Below are positions 18,501 through 27,004 of a stretch of 64,000 bases of DNA, in pieces. Each line of letters opens with the position of its first letter. Position 1 is the first letter of the stretch. The position numbers were made by a program, and so were the translations under genes. The notes under the pieces are model-generated. The model saw only the letters and a program-made list of their open reading frames with translations. It was not told the origin of the DNA and did no database searches. Source of the DNA: DYKG01 sp964596185 (GTDB lineage Bacteria > Muiribacteriota > Ozemobacteria > Ozemobacterales > Ozemobacteraceae); contig CAZQUE010000001.1 of the NCBI GenBank assembly GCA_964596185.1, positions 1-64,000 on the forward strand, read 5' to 3'.

Positions 18501-18573
18501 AACTGCCTATCAGGCAGCTCTTCAGACAGGAGCAAGGGTAATGCAGACAACCTTGATGGAATTTCTCAGATAA
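15526..18573 (+). CDS. flgL: Giant flagellar hook-associated protein 3 FlgL with repeated central modules
   Basis: The protein has 1015 aa, about three times E. coli FlgL (317 aa). Residues 1-150 are the flagellin-like D0/D1 region (MRVTNQYIINSF; IKVSSGKNYIRPSESP). The last 110 residues close the D1/D0 coil (VEDIDMAEAIVRMTELETAYQAAL). Between about 233 and 900 lie six related modules, each with a pattern like LNSG-GV--G-I-I-D--G---IDL--A-T--DVI--IN. They resemble the flagellin hook IN motif. CAGGAGG precedes the ATG. The protein forms the second junction ring. Each module probably folds as an outward-facing domain, so the junction ring would be unusually large. Confidence 0.92.
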   Translation: MRVTNQYIINSFVNQINRNNTALSNTQIKVSSGKNYIRPSESPTANALSMLYKTEIVENKQYSANVDNANQWYENIDASLTTVETAIQRVRELAVQGANDTLVQEDRDAIAKEINELLLHLVDVGNTNVAGQYIFAGHDVDKKPFSYLNGIDSGTNPNMVTFSLGDVRDDINLNSPMGVYYNGDNKRITTEIDRGTIVEKSVTGHEIFFGSSVITPTPGFTYTYPPLEKSLPLDALNSGRGVQQGTIIVTDQNNVEHKIDLSTAHTLDDVIGIINDSRSFEAGIEEVPSDTAAALGLYRNAGQTSTLIGLSDPKMLSEFTNLTDLNSGLGVPDGYLNINTRDGRNHRVDLTGAVTVGDVVARINAIEGGTTVEATFDMIHKRIDLKDITGGSGDFSVDSTRTQLYIKDLDPHVATDLGLLNNVGAGNQIFSTYDEDMESEATPLSFLNGGDGVEAGYIDITGHDGITRTIDLTTAGTPQDVIDAINDPLNGAFPSQTASFDLVSKRIVITDNTVGPEDFRIEEVFGANPVSVKEITTVTKNLGLLKSSQGNTIVGDSLVPAGLTLADPLANLVPPPETGFMVIRGADDEPVDVDLTGAATIGDVVNAINNTGKFSATWDTTANRFVVSDPNAVNGNFGITIEETSNPGRDLGLIQNTSNHTQTTLTGAPITVKALPTLTGSLDMNPAVTRETELKALNSGRTFNSGVNLGFIRITDKAGHFKAIDLRGSTTIGDVLDKINDPANGLYIEARINADQNGLEIIDKNHGATGKMEIIDIDSTSAFDLGIVGQTVDHNWIGKDIDPGMTATTPISALRVNDGGVVTGKVYVQSGEFSGEIDLTGVKTVGEMIDKFSNTDANFNIQAWISDDGKRINLTNTKGEPYIKVRDLAEGNPNVASSFGLGNSPSVFTTLMDLRDNLLRNDAKAISEESLKFIDEDLNRILKLHAEVGTKSNRVTATKEKQENITLNLKKMLSSVEDIDMAEAIVRMTELETAYQAALQTGARVMQTTLMEFLR

Positions 18574-18595
18574 GCGAAGGAAATAAGCGTTAAGT

Positions 18596-19093
18596 ATGAA
18601 TCTTTCCACATCAAGATTTGGAAAAATAAGCATTGCTGATGAAGAGATCATAACCTTCGATGAAGGCTTGCTTGGCTTTGAGGATTACCATCGATATGTT
18701 GTTCTCAATACGGATGACGGAAGCCCGTTCCGTTGGTTGCAATGTGTTGATGATGGGAATCTGGCGTTCGTAATTATTGAGCCACTGAGCTTCATGTTCG
18801 AATATGATCTCGAAATTTCAGACTCAGATGCTGAATTTATCGCTCTTAAACGTGCTGAAGATGCAGTTCTGTATGTCATTGTTTCGATTCCTCAGAATCC
18901 GAAAGATATGACCGCCAATCTTCAGGGCCCGCTGGTTATCAATGCTGCCAATCGCAAAGGCCGGCAGATTATTTCCAGCAACAGTCGTCACTCGGTCAAG
19001 GCGCGAATTCTTGATGAAATGGAAAAGCGTGCGGCCAAGCTCAAAGAGGTCCAGGACTCTCTCGAATCCGATCAAAAGGATGGTGAGGGATAA
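18596..19093 (+). CDS. fliW: Flagellar assembly factor FliW
   Basis: The protein has 165 aa. The sequence includes ITFDEGLLGFEDYHRYVVLN and LQGPLVINAANRKGRQII, both hallmark FliW segments. FliW binds flagellin and, when free, binds CsrA and blocks its repression of flagellin translation. The stop overlaps the csrA start by one base (TAATG), so the two partners are translationally coupled. In other bacteria the pair controls flagellin mRNA; hairpins fitting this are present in downstream flagellin leaders. Confidence 0.94.
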   Translation: MNLSTSRFGKISIADEEIITFDEGLLGFEDYHRYVVLNTDDGSPFRWLQCVDDGNLAFVIIEPLSFMFEYDLEISDSDAEFIALKRAEDAVLYVIVSIPQNPKDMTANLQGPLVINAANRKGRQIISSNSRHSVKARILDEMEKRAAKLKEVQDSLESDQKDGEG

Positions 19094-19365
19094 TGCTGGT
19101 ACTGACCAGAAAGATCAATGAAAAGATCATAATCGGTGATGATGTTGAGATAGTGCTGGTTGACATTGGTAAAGACCAGGTAAAGATCGGCATCAACGCT
19201 CCCAGGAGTGTGAAGGTTCACCGTTGGGAAGTTTACGAAGAAATCCAGAAGGAAAACAAGGAAGCAGCTAAGATCACCTCTCTTGATCCGCTCAAGAGTC
19301 TTCCTCAGGATATTCTCAAAAACTTTGGAAAAAAAGATATTAAAGCTAAAAACAAAGAAAAATGA
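19093..19365 (+). CDS. csrA: Translational regulator CsrA
   Basis: The protein has 90 aa, with the conserved start MLVLTRKINEKIIIGDDVEI and the RNA-binding segment APRSVKVHR. CsrA dimers bind A-N-GGA loops in mRNA leaders and block ribosome access. The family is usually 60-75 aa; here a charged Lys-rich tail of about 20 residues is added. It is encoded between fliW and flagellin 1. Likely targets in this window are the flagellin leaders at 27.3-38.6 kb and the leader at 41.0 kb. Confidence 0.95.
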   Translation: MLVLTRKINEKIIIGDDVEIVLVDIGKDQVKIGINAPRSVKVHRWEVYEEIQKENKEAAKITSLDPLKSLPQDILKNFGKKDIKAKNKEK

Positions 19366-19391
19366 TGAAAAACGGAGATAAGGAATTGTAA

Positions 19392-19487
19392 TTGGCTATA
19401 ACCGTCGGAAATCGAGCTAACGTTCGTTGGGTTGAAATTCCGATGGAGTATGTAGAACGGGGAAAAATAAAGCTTCGAAGCAAATAA
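19392..19487 (+). CDS. Possible 31-codon small ORF between csrA and flagellin 1
   Basis: A TTG start at 19392 has AAGGA about 8 bases upstream. The predicted peptide is 31 aa, basic and ends in KIKLRSK; it includes NRANVRWVEIPMEYVER. It lies in the csrA-to-flagellin 1 spacer and stops 39 bases before the flagellin ATG. I know no homologue. It could be a short coupled peptide or a chance reading frame. Confidence 0.3.
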   Translation: MAITVGNRANVRWVEIPMEYVERGKIKLRSK

Positions 19488-19526
19488 AAAACGGATTTTA
19501 CCCCAATAAGTCATGGAGGCAAACCT

Positions 19527-22127
19527 ATGGCCCTGCGTATTAACACAAACATAACGGCTCTAAATGCGCATAGCAATCTGGTAAGAAACGATAGCAGATT
19601 GTCTAGCTCAATCGAGCGCCTTTCGTCAGGTCTGAGAATCAACAGAGCATCTGATGATGCCGCTGGTCTGACGATCTCCGAGAAACTTCGCACCCAGGTG
19701 CGAGGAATTAATCGGGCCATCATGAACGTCCAGGATGGAATCAGTCTCATTCAAACAGCCGAAGGCGCGCTGAATGAAATCCACAGCATGCTGCAACGCA
19801 TGCGTGAACTTGCTCTGCAGTCAGGCAATGATACTCTCACTACCACTGACAGACTCGAAATTCAGAAAGAAATCGCTCAGCTCAAAGAAGACATCAACAG
19901 AATTTCTTACGGTACTGAATTCAATACCAGAAAACTGTTGGATGGCAGTGGCACTGCACAGGTCTCAACCAGCGATCCGAAAAACCTCGACCCAGTTGTT
20001 GTTGGCGAGGTTCTTACTTTTTCTGATTTCTCTGTAGTTGTATGGCCAAAATCTGAGTATACGCCTGCCTCTGGATGGAAAGTCTTTGATGGACAGCCAG
20101 AGCAACAACACTCAAACATTTTTACCACCGTAGATGGCGAAATAGCTTCTTCGAGCACCACTCTGCAGTCATTGTCAAATTTCTACGACAGTAATGGGCA
20201 TTTCATTCTTGATTTACCCCAGACCCTTTTTCTGCAGGGCGATAACAGTCAGGGCGAGATTGTGGTCAGCAAAGACCTCACTTTGGCACAATTGACTCAA
20301 CGCATTGAAGATGCTATGACCGAAGATCAGCTTGGTAAAGGTCTTCATTTCGAAGGTTCAACTTCTGAATTGAATCTTTCTGGCGAACATAACGGTCAGA
20401 TCGTTGTTACATCTGGCCGCAACGGTGAACTTGGCCGCATCAATTTTACTGGTGAAGAAAGCCTGGTTAAAGCCCTTGGTTTTCAGCAGGTGGTTGCTCC
20501 TGAAGATCCAGTTTATTCAATCGCTGTTACCAATCTTGGTGTTCCCTACGGCGAACGCCAGACTCTCACTACTCAGATTGCCGGTCATCGCGCACCTGGT
20601 CTTATCGAAGGTATCGATCTTGCTTTCGAACCTCCTCTTTCAGCCCATGTAGATACCGCTCCGGCAGAACTTGGTATATCACTCGCCGGACCGATTACTT
20701 TCAACGTTGATGACTCTGTTCAGACTAACGCTGTGATTAATATTCCAGCAGGCCAATTTAGTATGAATCAGATCTCTTCAATCGTTAATGACACGCTTTC
20801 CGTTGCTGGCAGTAGAGTTCTTAGCAGAGTTAATGATCATTACGCGCTGGAATTCTATACAAAAGACACCGGATCAGCTGGATTTTTGAGCATTACCGGC
20901 AGCACTCTGGGCAATGAGCTTGGTATAGCCAACGGTAGATATACTGGCACTGGCGGTAACCCTGGTGTTGCTAACTCTTATCAGCTCATATCCGTGTTTG
21001 ATTTCTCTGTAAACAACGTTGTTTTCAGTATCAATGACAGTCACGGATTAAATACTGGTGCTATAAATCTGAATGGGAATTACTCAGCCGGCGGTTTGAA
21101 TTCACTGGTTGAAGCTATCAATAATCAACTTGCTACAACAAGCGTGCGGATTATTGCCGAAGCCAACAATGGAACTTTGTCATTCAGATCTCTTGAAACT
21201 GGTGTTGGTTCGAACTTTGATATATATGATACTGGCGCTGGCGCACAAAGTATCTTTTCCGGTTTGCGCATGAATAACCAGACAACTACATCTGGTTTTG
21301 ACGGCAATCCGGCTGTGCAGAACTTCGCTTATGATCAGTCCTCTGCGTTCTTCGGATGGGTCGTTGCCGATGATGGTGTCGGCGGACCTGATAATCTTTC
21401 GTTTTTCATCGCTGATCTGGACGGGAATGGCATGGAAATTTCCATATCATTTGGGGATGCAGCTGCGGGGACATCGTTCAGAACCATTACTGATATTGCC
21501 AACGCAATTAATCAGCAGGCATGGAACACTGGTGTTAAGGTCAATGCTGAAATCAATACAGCGACCAATACCATCAGAATGTTTTCAACCATACCCGGAA
21601 AAGACGGCAAGGTCGTCTTAACCGAACTTGGCAGCCCTGATTCATCGAACACTCTGAAGAAGATTCTCGATATCGACCCAATTGCTTACGAGAACGGTGT
21701 TGGACAATATGCCTTTACCATGCATGTTAAGGATACCTCGATTCAGTTCCAGATCGGGCCTAACCAGGGGCATACTGCAAAGGCCAATATTATAAGAACT
21801 GACTGCAAGGCCCTTGGTATTGAAGACCTTGACCTGACTACCGTAAAATCTTCTGAAATCGCTATTGGTCTTATTGATAAGGCTCTGCAACGCATTTCTT
21901 CTGAGCGTGCCAAACTTGGTGCGATCGAGAACCGCATGACCTACACCAACAACAGCTTGCGTGTAGCACTGCAGAACATGACCGCATCTGAATCACGCAT
22001 CAGAGATGTAGATATGGCTGCTGAAGTTATTGAAATGACTCAGTCACAGATTTTGCAGCAGGCAAGTAACGCAATGGTCGGCCAGGCCAACGTTTCAGCC
22101 CAGGCCGTGCTTGACTTGCTCCGCTAA
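19527..22127 (+). CDS. Flagellin 1 (large)
   Basis: The protein has 866 aa; E. coli flagellin is about 500. The N-terminal D0/D1 domain is canonical (MALRINTNITALNAHSNL; SGLRINRASDDAAGLTISEKLR), and the C-terminus ends QASNAMVGQANVSAQAVLDLLR. About 600 residues of beta-rich central domain form the outer filament surface. It is the only flagellin next to fliW-csrA. Its leader has a plain GGAGG ribosome site without the hairpins found in the other flagellin leaders. It also differs at the C-terminus from the other five (EMTQSQILQQASNAMV versus EMIEFTRNQI-QSGTAML), so it is a separate subtype. Confidence 0.95.
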   Translation: MALRINTNITALNAHSNLVRNDSRLSSSIERLSSGLRINRASDDAAGLTISEKLRTQVRGINRAIMNVQDGISLIQTAEGALNEIHSMLQRMRELALQSGNDTLTTTDRLEIQKEIAQLKEDINRISYGTEFNTRKLLDGSGTAQVSTSDPKNLDPVVVGEVLTFSDFSVVVWPKSEYTPASGWKVFDGQPEQQHSNIFTTVDGEIASSSTTLQSLSNFYDSNGHFILDLPQTLFLQGDNSQGEIVVSKDLTLAQLTQRIEDAMTEDQLGKGLHFEGSTSELNLSGEHNGQIVVTSGRNGELGRINFTGEESLVKALGFQQVVAPEDPVYSIAVTNLGVPYGERQTLTTQIAGHRAPGLIEGIDLAFEPPLSAHVDTAPAELGISLAGPITFNVDDSVQTNAVINIPAGQFSMNQISSIVNDTLSVAGSRVLSRVNDHYALEFYTKDTGSAGFLSITGSTLGNELGIANGRYTGTGGNPGVANSYQLISVFDFSVNNVVFSINDSHGLNTGAINLNGNYSAGGLNSLVEAINNQLATTSVRIIAEANNGTLSFRSLETGVGSNFDIYDTGAGAQSIFSGLRMNNQTTTSGFDGNPAVQNFAYDQSSAFFGWVVADDGVGGPDNLSFFIADLDGNGMEISISFGDAAAGTSFRTITDIANAINQQAWNTGVKVNAEINTATNTIRMFSTIPGKDGKVVLTELGSPDSSNTLKKILDIDPIAYENGVGQYAFTMHVKDTSIQFQIGPNQGHTAKANIIRTDCKALGIEDLDLTTVKSSEIAIGLIDKALQRISSERAKLGAIENRMTYTNNSLRVALQNMTASESRIRDVDMAAEVIEMTQSQILQQASNAMVGQANVSAQAVLDLLR

Positions 22128-22156
22128 TTAACTAAATAAATACATAGGTTTGCACA

Positions 22157-22187
22157 GGGGTTGCCCACGGGCAACCCCTTTTCTTTT
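22157..22187 (+). terminator. Intrinsic terminator after flagellin 1
   Basis: The GC-rich inverted repeat GGGGTTGC / GCAACCCC is followed by TTTTCTTTT. It ends the flgK-flagellin 1 transcription unit before the convergent oxidoreductase gene. Confidence 0.88.
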
Positions 22188-22201
22188 ACTCAATTAAATG
22201 C

Positions 22202-23893
22202 TTATTTTTCCCGAGGGAATGGCCAGGCCATAATGCCGCCTTCAAGAATCCAGACATTGTCATAACCATGGCCGTTAAGTAGTCTGGCAGCCTCATAGCC
22301 ACGCAATGAAATTTTGCAGTAACAGAAGATTTTGGAATTCTTATCTTCAGGCAGTTCGTTCAATCGATTGCGAATCGAACCCAGCGGCATGAGTTTCTCG
22401 CCAATGCCGAGTCGCATGGCTTCAAACTCGTCTGAGCCCCGGACATCGAGAATAACCGGTTTTTCTCCTTTGTCCAGCAATGCTTTGAACTGGTGAGCAG
22501 AAACGCCTTTCATCAAACCATCGAGCTTGTTTTGCATTATATGTGCCGTGGCGATTGAATGGTCTATCGCCAGGCTGAACGGAGGAGCATAGGGAAGATC
22601 AGCATTACAGTAATCGTCTATGGTCAGCCCGCCAAGAATAGCAGTTGCCCATTCCGCAATCTGTTTCGAAACATCGCCTGGTCCTACACACTGGGCTCCA
22701 AGTATTTTCCTCGTTTTTCGATCGGCAATCAGTTTGGTAATCAGCAATTGCCCTTTCATAAAGCCTGGTTTGTCAGGGCTTGCATTGATGACCGTTTCAA
22801 TGTCGATAAAACCGGCTTTAGCAGCATTTCTTTCGTTGATCCCGGTAGTTCCGGCAGAGAAATCGAAAACTTTGCAAATGCCGGTTTGAATAGTGCCGGG
22901 ATATTCTTTGCGATTGTTCATGATAAGGTTCTCGCCGGCAACTCTTCCTTCAAGATTTGCCAAATCACCATAGGGCGCGAGAACTTTTTTGCCGGTAAGC
23001 CGTTGGGTTATTTCTATACAATCACCAACTGCATAAATGTTGGGATCTGATGTCTGAAGGTAGTTGTTAACAGCTATGCCGCCAGTTTGACCGATTTCAA
23101 GGCCAGCGTTCACAGCCAGTTCGGTGTTGGGAATTACGCCGATGGCGATTATTGCAAGCTGACAATCGAGCTCTGTGCCATTTTGAAGTTTTACCCCGGT
23201 TAGTTTGCCGTCTTTGCCAAGAAACTCAGCCAGACCATTGTTACAGATTACGTTGGCGTTTTTGCTGCGAATGTGGTTTTCAACCAGTTTTGCCATTTCT
23301 TCATCAAGAAATGACAGCAACTGGGGCAACATTTCAATGATGGTGATTTCAATTCCTGCCAGATGCAGAGCTTCACAGGTTTCGATGCCAATTAAACCAC
23401 CACCAATAACCACCGCTTTGCGAATTTTCTTTTCATCGGCAATTTTTCTGAGGTAATCGGCATCACGCATGCTTTGCAGTGTTGTAATTCCCTCAAGGTC
23501 TATGCCGGGTACGTTGGGCATGCGTGGTTTTGCGCCAGTGGCAATTACAAGTTTGTCGTATGTCAGATCTTCAGTTTGTTGATTATCGATATTTCTGATC
23601 TTGACCTTTTTATTTTTTCTGTCGATTGAAACTGCTTCAGTTCCGGTTTTGGCATTTATGCCTTTGGCATTGAGAAAAAATTTGGGATCACGAACTACTC
23701 CGGTAGGTGTGCAGATTAATTGGTTGCGATCGTCGAAAAAACCTCCTACATAATATGGATACCCACATGAGGCCATCGAAAGATCGGGGGATTTCTGAAT
23801 AATTGTTATTTCAGCTTTTTCGTCAAATCTTCGGGCGCGGGCGGCGGTTTTGGGGCCTGCTGCCGATCCGCCAATTACTAGAATCTTCTGCAT
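22202..23893 (-). CDS. CoA-disulfide reductase-like flavoprotein with C-terminal rhodanese domain
   Basis: The protein has 563 aa. The N-terminal FAD site is VIGGSAAGPKTAARARR; C43 in MASCGYPYY is the single redox Cys of the CoA-disulfide reductase / NADH oxidase family. An NAD-binding fold (VVIGGGLIGIETCEAL) follows, then the second FAD motif (IYAVGDCIE). Residues about 460-563 are a rhodanese domain with a Cys near 526 (YCKISLRG). Such CoADR-RHD proteins reduce CoA persulfides or polysulfides. AAGGA precedes the ATG. The gene is divergent from thioredoxin and a second, larger relative, and they share an operator-rich intergenic region. Confidence 0.88.
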   Translation of the reverse strand: MQKILVIGGSAAGPKTAARARRFDEKAEITIIQKSPDLSMASCGYPYYVGGFFDDRNQLICTPTGVVRDPKFFLNAKGINAKTGTEAVSIDRKNKKVKIRNIDNQQTEDLTYDKLVIATGAKPRMPNVPGIDLEGITTLQSMRDADYLRKIADEKKIRKAVVIGGGLIGIETCEALHLAGIEITIIEMLPQLLSFLDEEMAKLVENHIRSKNANVICNNGLAEFLGKDGKLTGVKLQNGTELDCQLAIIAIGVIPNTELAVNAGLEIGQTGGIAVNNYLQTSDPNIYAVGDCIEITQRLTGKKVLAPYGDLANLEGRVAGENLIMNNRKEYPGTIQTGICKVFDFSAGTTGINERNAAKAGFIDIETVINASPDKPGFMKGQLLITKLIADRKTRKILGAQCVGPGDVSKQIAEWATAILGGLTIDDYCNADLPYAPPFSLAIDHSIATAHIMQNKLDGLMKGVSAHQFKALLDKGEKPVILDVRGSDEFEAMRLGIGEKLMPLGSIRNRLNELPEDKNSKIFCYCKISLRGYEAARLLNGHGYDNVWILEGGIMAWPFPREK

Positions 23894-24038
23894 GTCATTT
23901 TCCTTAATATGTAATATTTTTTAACACGATAGCAGTATAAAAGATGCTCCTTCGCTTTTAAAGAAAAAAATCTCTAAAGCTTCATTGGTGTAATGGGAAT
24001 AAAATAATGTTCCAACAAAAGGGAAAATTAAAAAACTA

Positions 24039-24092
24039 GTTGCGCAACCTTTTGCTGGTTTCGCAACCAGTTGCGCAAAATCGACTGGTTGC
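24039..24092. promoter_or_regulatory. Cluster of inverted-repeat operators between divergent sulfur redox genes
   Basis: The 304-base gap at 23894-24197 contains GTTGCGCAAC (24039-24048, self-complementary), CTGGTT-TCGC-AACCAG (24055-24070, perfect 6-bp arms), a further TTGCGCAA (24071-24078) and a half-site ACTGGTTGC (24084-24092). These overlap in sequence (GGTTGCGCAACC-like) and look like several binding sites for one dimeric repressor. The rest of the gap is AT-rich without a gene. A persulfide- or redox-sensing repressor is my inference from the neighbouring genes. Confidence 0.6.
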
Positions 24093-24197
24093 TATTGTGA
24101 AAAAAATATCCTGTGCGGCTATTTCCCAGCGTCTTTACATTAGTTGGCACAAAAGATGCTTATAAGTTTGCAAATATTTTCTTATAGGAGATTTAAA

Positions 24198-24509
24198 ATG
24201 AGCGCAACAGTAGAAAAAATAAATTCGGTAAACTTCAATGAAATGATCGGAAAAGGCACTGTGTTGGTAGATTTCTGGGCTCCATGGTGTGGGCCCTGCC
24301 AAATGCAATTGCCGATTTTAGAGAAAGTTGCCCAAAGGGTTGGTGAAAAGGCGAAGATTGCCAAGTTGAACGTTGAAGAAAGTCCAGATGTTGCTTCCAA
24401 ATTCAACATATACTCGATTCCGACATTGATAGTTTTTAAAGAAGGTCAGCCGGTCAAGGTTTTCCAGGGATTGCAAACCGAAGATACATTGGTTAACGCA
24501 GTATCATAA
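24198..24509 (+). CDS. trx: Thioredoxin
   Basis: The protein has 103 aa from the ATG at 24198, which has AGGAG 7 bases upstream; the in-frame ATG at 24144 lacks a ribosome site. The active site WCGPC lies in VDFWAPWCGPCQMQLPI, and the cis-Pro is in YSIPTLIVFK. Standard thioredoxin length. It probably reduces the persulfide or disulfide intermediates of the flavoprotein encoded 10 bases downstream. Confidence 0.93.
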   Translation: MSATVEKINSVNFNEMIGKGTVLVDFWAPWCGPCQMQLPILEKVAQRVGEKAKIAKLNVEESPDVASKFNIYSIPTLIVFKEGQPVKVFQGLQTEDTLVNAVS

Positions 24510-24519
24510 GGAGCGAACA

Positions 24520-26964
24520 ATGAAGATTTTAATAGTAGGGGGAGTGGCTGGTGGAGCGAGTGCCGCCGCAAGGGCCAGAAGAATAAATGAAGAGGCCGAA
24601 ATAGTTCTTTTTGAGCGCGGCGAACATATTTCGTTTGCCAACTGCGGTTTGCCTTATCACGTCAGCGGGGTTATTGACACTAGAGATAAGCTGTTAGTGA
24701 CCACTCCAGAAATTATGAAAGAAAAGTTTGCGATAGACGTTCGAACTCATAATGAGGTACTCGAAATCAATCGCGAGAAAAAGCAGATTCTGGTGCGTAA
24801 TCTGATAAAAAATGAAGATTACACCGAGACATACGACCATCTGATTCTCAGTCCGGGGGCAGCTCCTTTCAAGCCGCCTATTCAAGGGGTTGACAGTAAA
24901 AACATATTTTCCCTTCGCAATCTCGAAGACATGGATAGGATCAAAAATGCTGCTGAGGGCGCCAAAGATGCTGTCGTAATTGGCGGCGGTTACATTGGTC
25001 TGGAAATGACCGAATCCCTTCGGCACATGGGAATCGATGTCGTGTTGGTCGAGCTTGCCCCGCAGGTAATGGGGCCTTCTGACCCAGAAATGGCTTCAAT
25101 GCTTCATGCTGAAATCGAAATGAATGGGGTGAAGTTGAAGCTGGGTCAGTCAGTTACTTCTTTCGAGCAGATCGGTGATCGCTTAAAAGTTACATTGAGT
25201 TCGGGCGAGAAGCACGAAGTCGATCTGGCAATCATGGCTATCGGTGTGCGCCCTGAAAACAAGCTCGCCAAGGATGCCGGTCTCGACATTGGTGTAACGG
25301 GTGGAATCAAGGTCAACAGCTTCATGCAAACCAGTGATCCGGATATTTATGCGGTTGGTGATGCGGTTGAAGTAATTGACTTGATGTCAGGGCAGCCTGC
25401 GTTGATACCTCTTGCCGGTCCTGCCAATCGACAGGGACGCATTGCGGCCGACAATATATTTGGGCTCAAAAGAGAATATCGAAACACTCAAGGATCAGCA
25501 GTTTGCAAGGTTTTTGACCTTACATTTGCCATGACCGGTTTGAGTGAAAAGCAGGCAGTGAAAAATTCGATTAATTTTGACAAAGTATTTGTACACCCGG
25601 CAAATCATGCCAGTTATTATCCTGGCGCAACGTCGATTTCTTTGAAGGTTCTTTTCGATCCAAAAAACGGTAAAGTGCTCGGGGCTCAGGCGGTTGGTCT
25701 TGAAGGAGTCGATAAGCGCATCGATGTTTTAGCTGTAGCAATCAGAGCAGGTTTGACCGTATATGACCTTGAAGAACTTGAATTGTGTTATGCCCCGCCA
25801 TACGGCTCTGCTAAAGATCCGGTTAACTACGCCGGCATGGTAGCTGCAAATATCCTTCGCGGTGCTGCAGAACATTTTCATGTCGCTGACATCGAGAAAT
25901 TCGATTCAAATAAAAAGTTGATTGACGTAAGAACTCGTGAAGAAGTTTTGGCAGGAGCTATTCCTGGTGCAATGCATATTCCTCTGCATGAAATTCGTGA
26001 AAGAATTGGGGAATTGTCTAAGGAAAAAGAATACATGATCTACTGTCAGGCCGGTTTGCGTGGTTATCTTGCTTACCGGATTTTCAAGCAGAAGGGTTTG
26101 AAAGCATCTAACCTCGACGGTGGTTACAAGACCTATTGCATGGTCAACAAAAATGCACTTTATGATAAGAGTGAAATGACCGACGATGCCGGCGGTGAAA
26201 TGGAAATGGCGGCAAATCAGGAAGACGGCGTTCTCAAAATCGTAAAACAGATAGACGTTTCCGGCCTGCAATGTCCGGGGCCGATAAGTAAGCTTCGCTC
26301 GGCTATTGACGAAATTGAAAAAGGTCAGGCAATAGAAGTGATAGCTACTGACCCTGGATTTGCTGCTGATGTTCCTGCCTGGTGCAGATCAACCGGTAAC
26401 CAGTGCGTGAACATTGAGAAAATTCCTGGTGGCAAATTCAAAGCTACAGTAAAAAAGCTTGGAAAATTAGAATGCTCAGCAATCACTACCTGCCAGAAAA
26501 AAATGACCAATGTCATTTTCAGCAATGACCTCGATAAGGCAATGGCTGCTCTGATTATTGCTAATGGTGCGGCTGCGGCCGGTTATGAAACGACGCTGTT
26601 CTTTACATTCTGGGGTTTGAGCCTGTTACGCAAAGAACCCGAGAAGCCTGTCGAAAAAAATCTGGTTGAAAAGATGTTTGGCATGATGCTTCCTAAGGGT
26701 GTAAATGGTCTGAAGCTTTCAAAAATGCATATGGGCGGCATGGGTACGGCCATGATGCATAAAGTTATGGCTGATAAACATGTAACTTCGCTGAAAGATC
26801 TGCTCAAGAGTGCTATAGACAACAAGGTTAAGCTGGTGGCATGTTCGATGAGCATGGATGTGATGGGCATTAAAGAAACGGAATTGATCGATGGCGTTGA
26901 GATCGGTGGTGTGGCAATGTATATCGACGAATTGAGCAAGAGCAATTCTGGTTTGTTCATCTAA
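24520..26964 (+). CDS. Four-domain sulfur-transfer flavoprotein: CoADR-rhodanese-TusA-DsrE
   Basis: The protein has 814 aa. Residues 1-450 are a CoA-disulfide reductase-like flavoprotein (FAD loop VGGVAGGASAAARARR; C42 in NCGLPYHVSG; NAD loop VVIGGGYIGLEM). Residues about 465-550 are rhodanese (Cys in YCQAGLRG). Residues about 575-650 are a TusA domain with CPGP (VSGLQCPGPISKLRSA). Residues about 660-814 are a DsrE-type domain (VIFSNDLDKAMAALIIANGAAAAGY; Cys in VACSMSMD). Each domain can carry a persulfide, so the chain could pass sulfur between sites within one protein. Fusions of this type are known in bacteria that handle polysulfide. It pairs with the upstream thioredoxin. Confidence 0.9.
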   Translation: MKILIVGGVAGGASAAARARRINEEAEIVLFERGEHISFANCGLPYHVSGVIDTRDKLLVTTPEIMKEKFAIDVRTHNEVLEINREKKQILVRNLIKNEDYTETYDHLILSPGAAPFKPPIQGVDSKNIFSLRNLEDMDRIKNAAEGAKDAVVIGGGYIGLEMTESLRHMGIDVVLVELAPQVMGPSDPEMASMLHAEIEMNGVKLKLGQSVTSFEQIGDRLKVTLSSGEKHEVDLAIMAIGVRPENKLAKDAGLDIGVTGGIKVNSFMQTSDPDIYAVGDAVEVIDLMSGQPALIPLAGPANRQGRIAADNIFGLKREYRNTQGSAVCKVFDLTFAMTGLSEKQAVKNSINFDKVFVHPANHASYYPGATSISLKVLFDPKNGKVLGAQAVGLEGVDKRIDVLAVAIRAGLTVYDLEELELCYAPPYGSAKDPVNYAGMVAANILRGAAEHFHVADIEKFDSNKKLIDVRTREEVLAGAIPGAMHIPLHEIRERIGELSKEKEYMIYCQAGLRGYLAYRIFKQKGLKASNLDGGYKTYCMVNKNALYDKSEMTDDAGGEMEMAANQEDGVLKIVKQIDVSGLQCPGPISKLRSAIDEIEKGQAIEVIATDPGFAADVPAWCRSTGNQCVNIEKIPGGKFKATVKKLGKLECSAITTCQKKMTNVIFSNDLDKAMAALIIANGAAAAGYETTLFFTFWGLSLLRKEPEKPVEKNLVEKMFGMMLPKGVNGLKLSKMHMGGMGTAMMHKVMADKHVTSLKDLLKSAIDNKVKLVACSMSMDVMGIKETELIDGVEIGGVAMYIDELSKSNSGLFI

Positions 26965-27004
26965 TTAGAAACTGCAAAACTTTTAAGCGGTCACTGAGAC
27001 TGGC

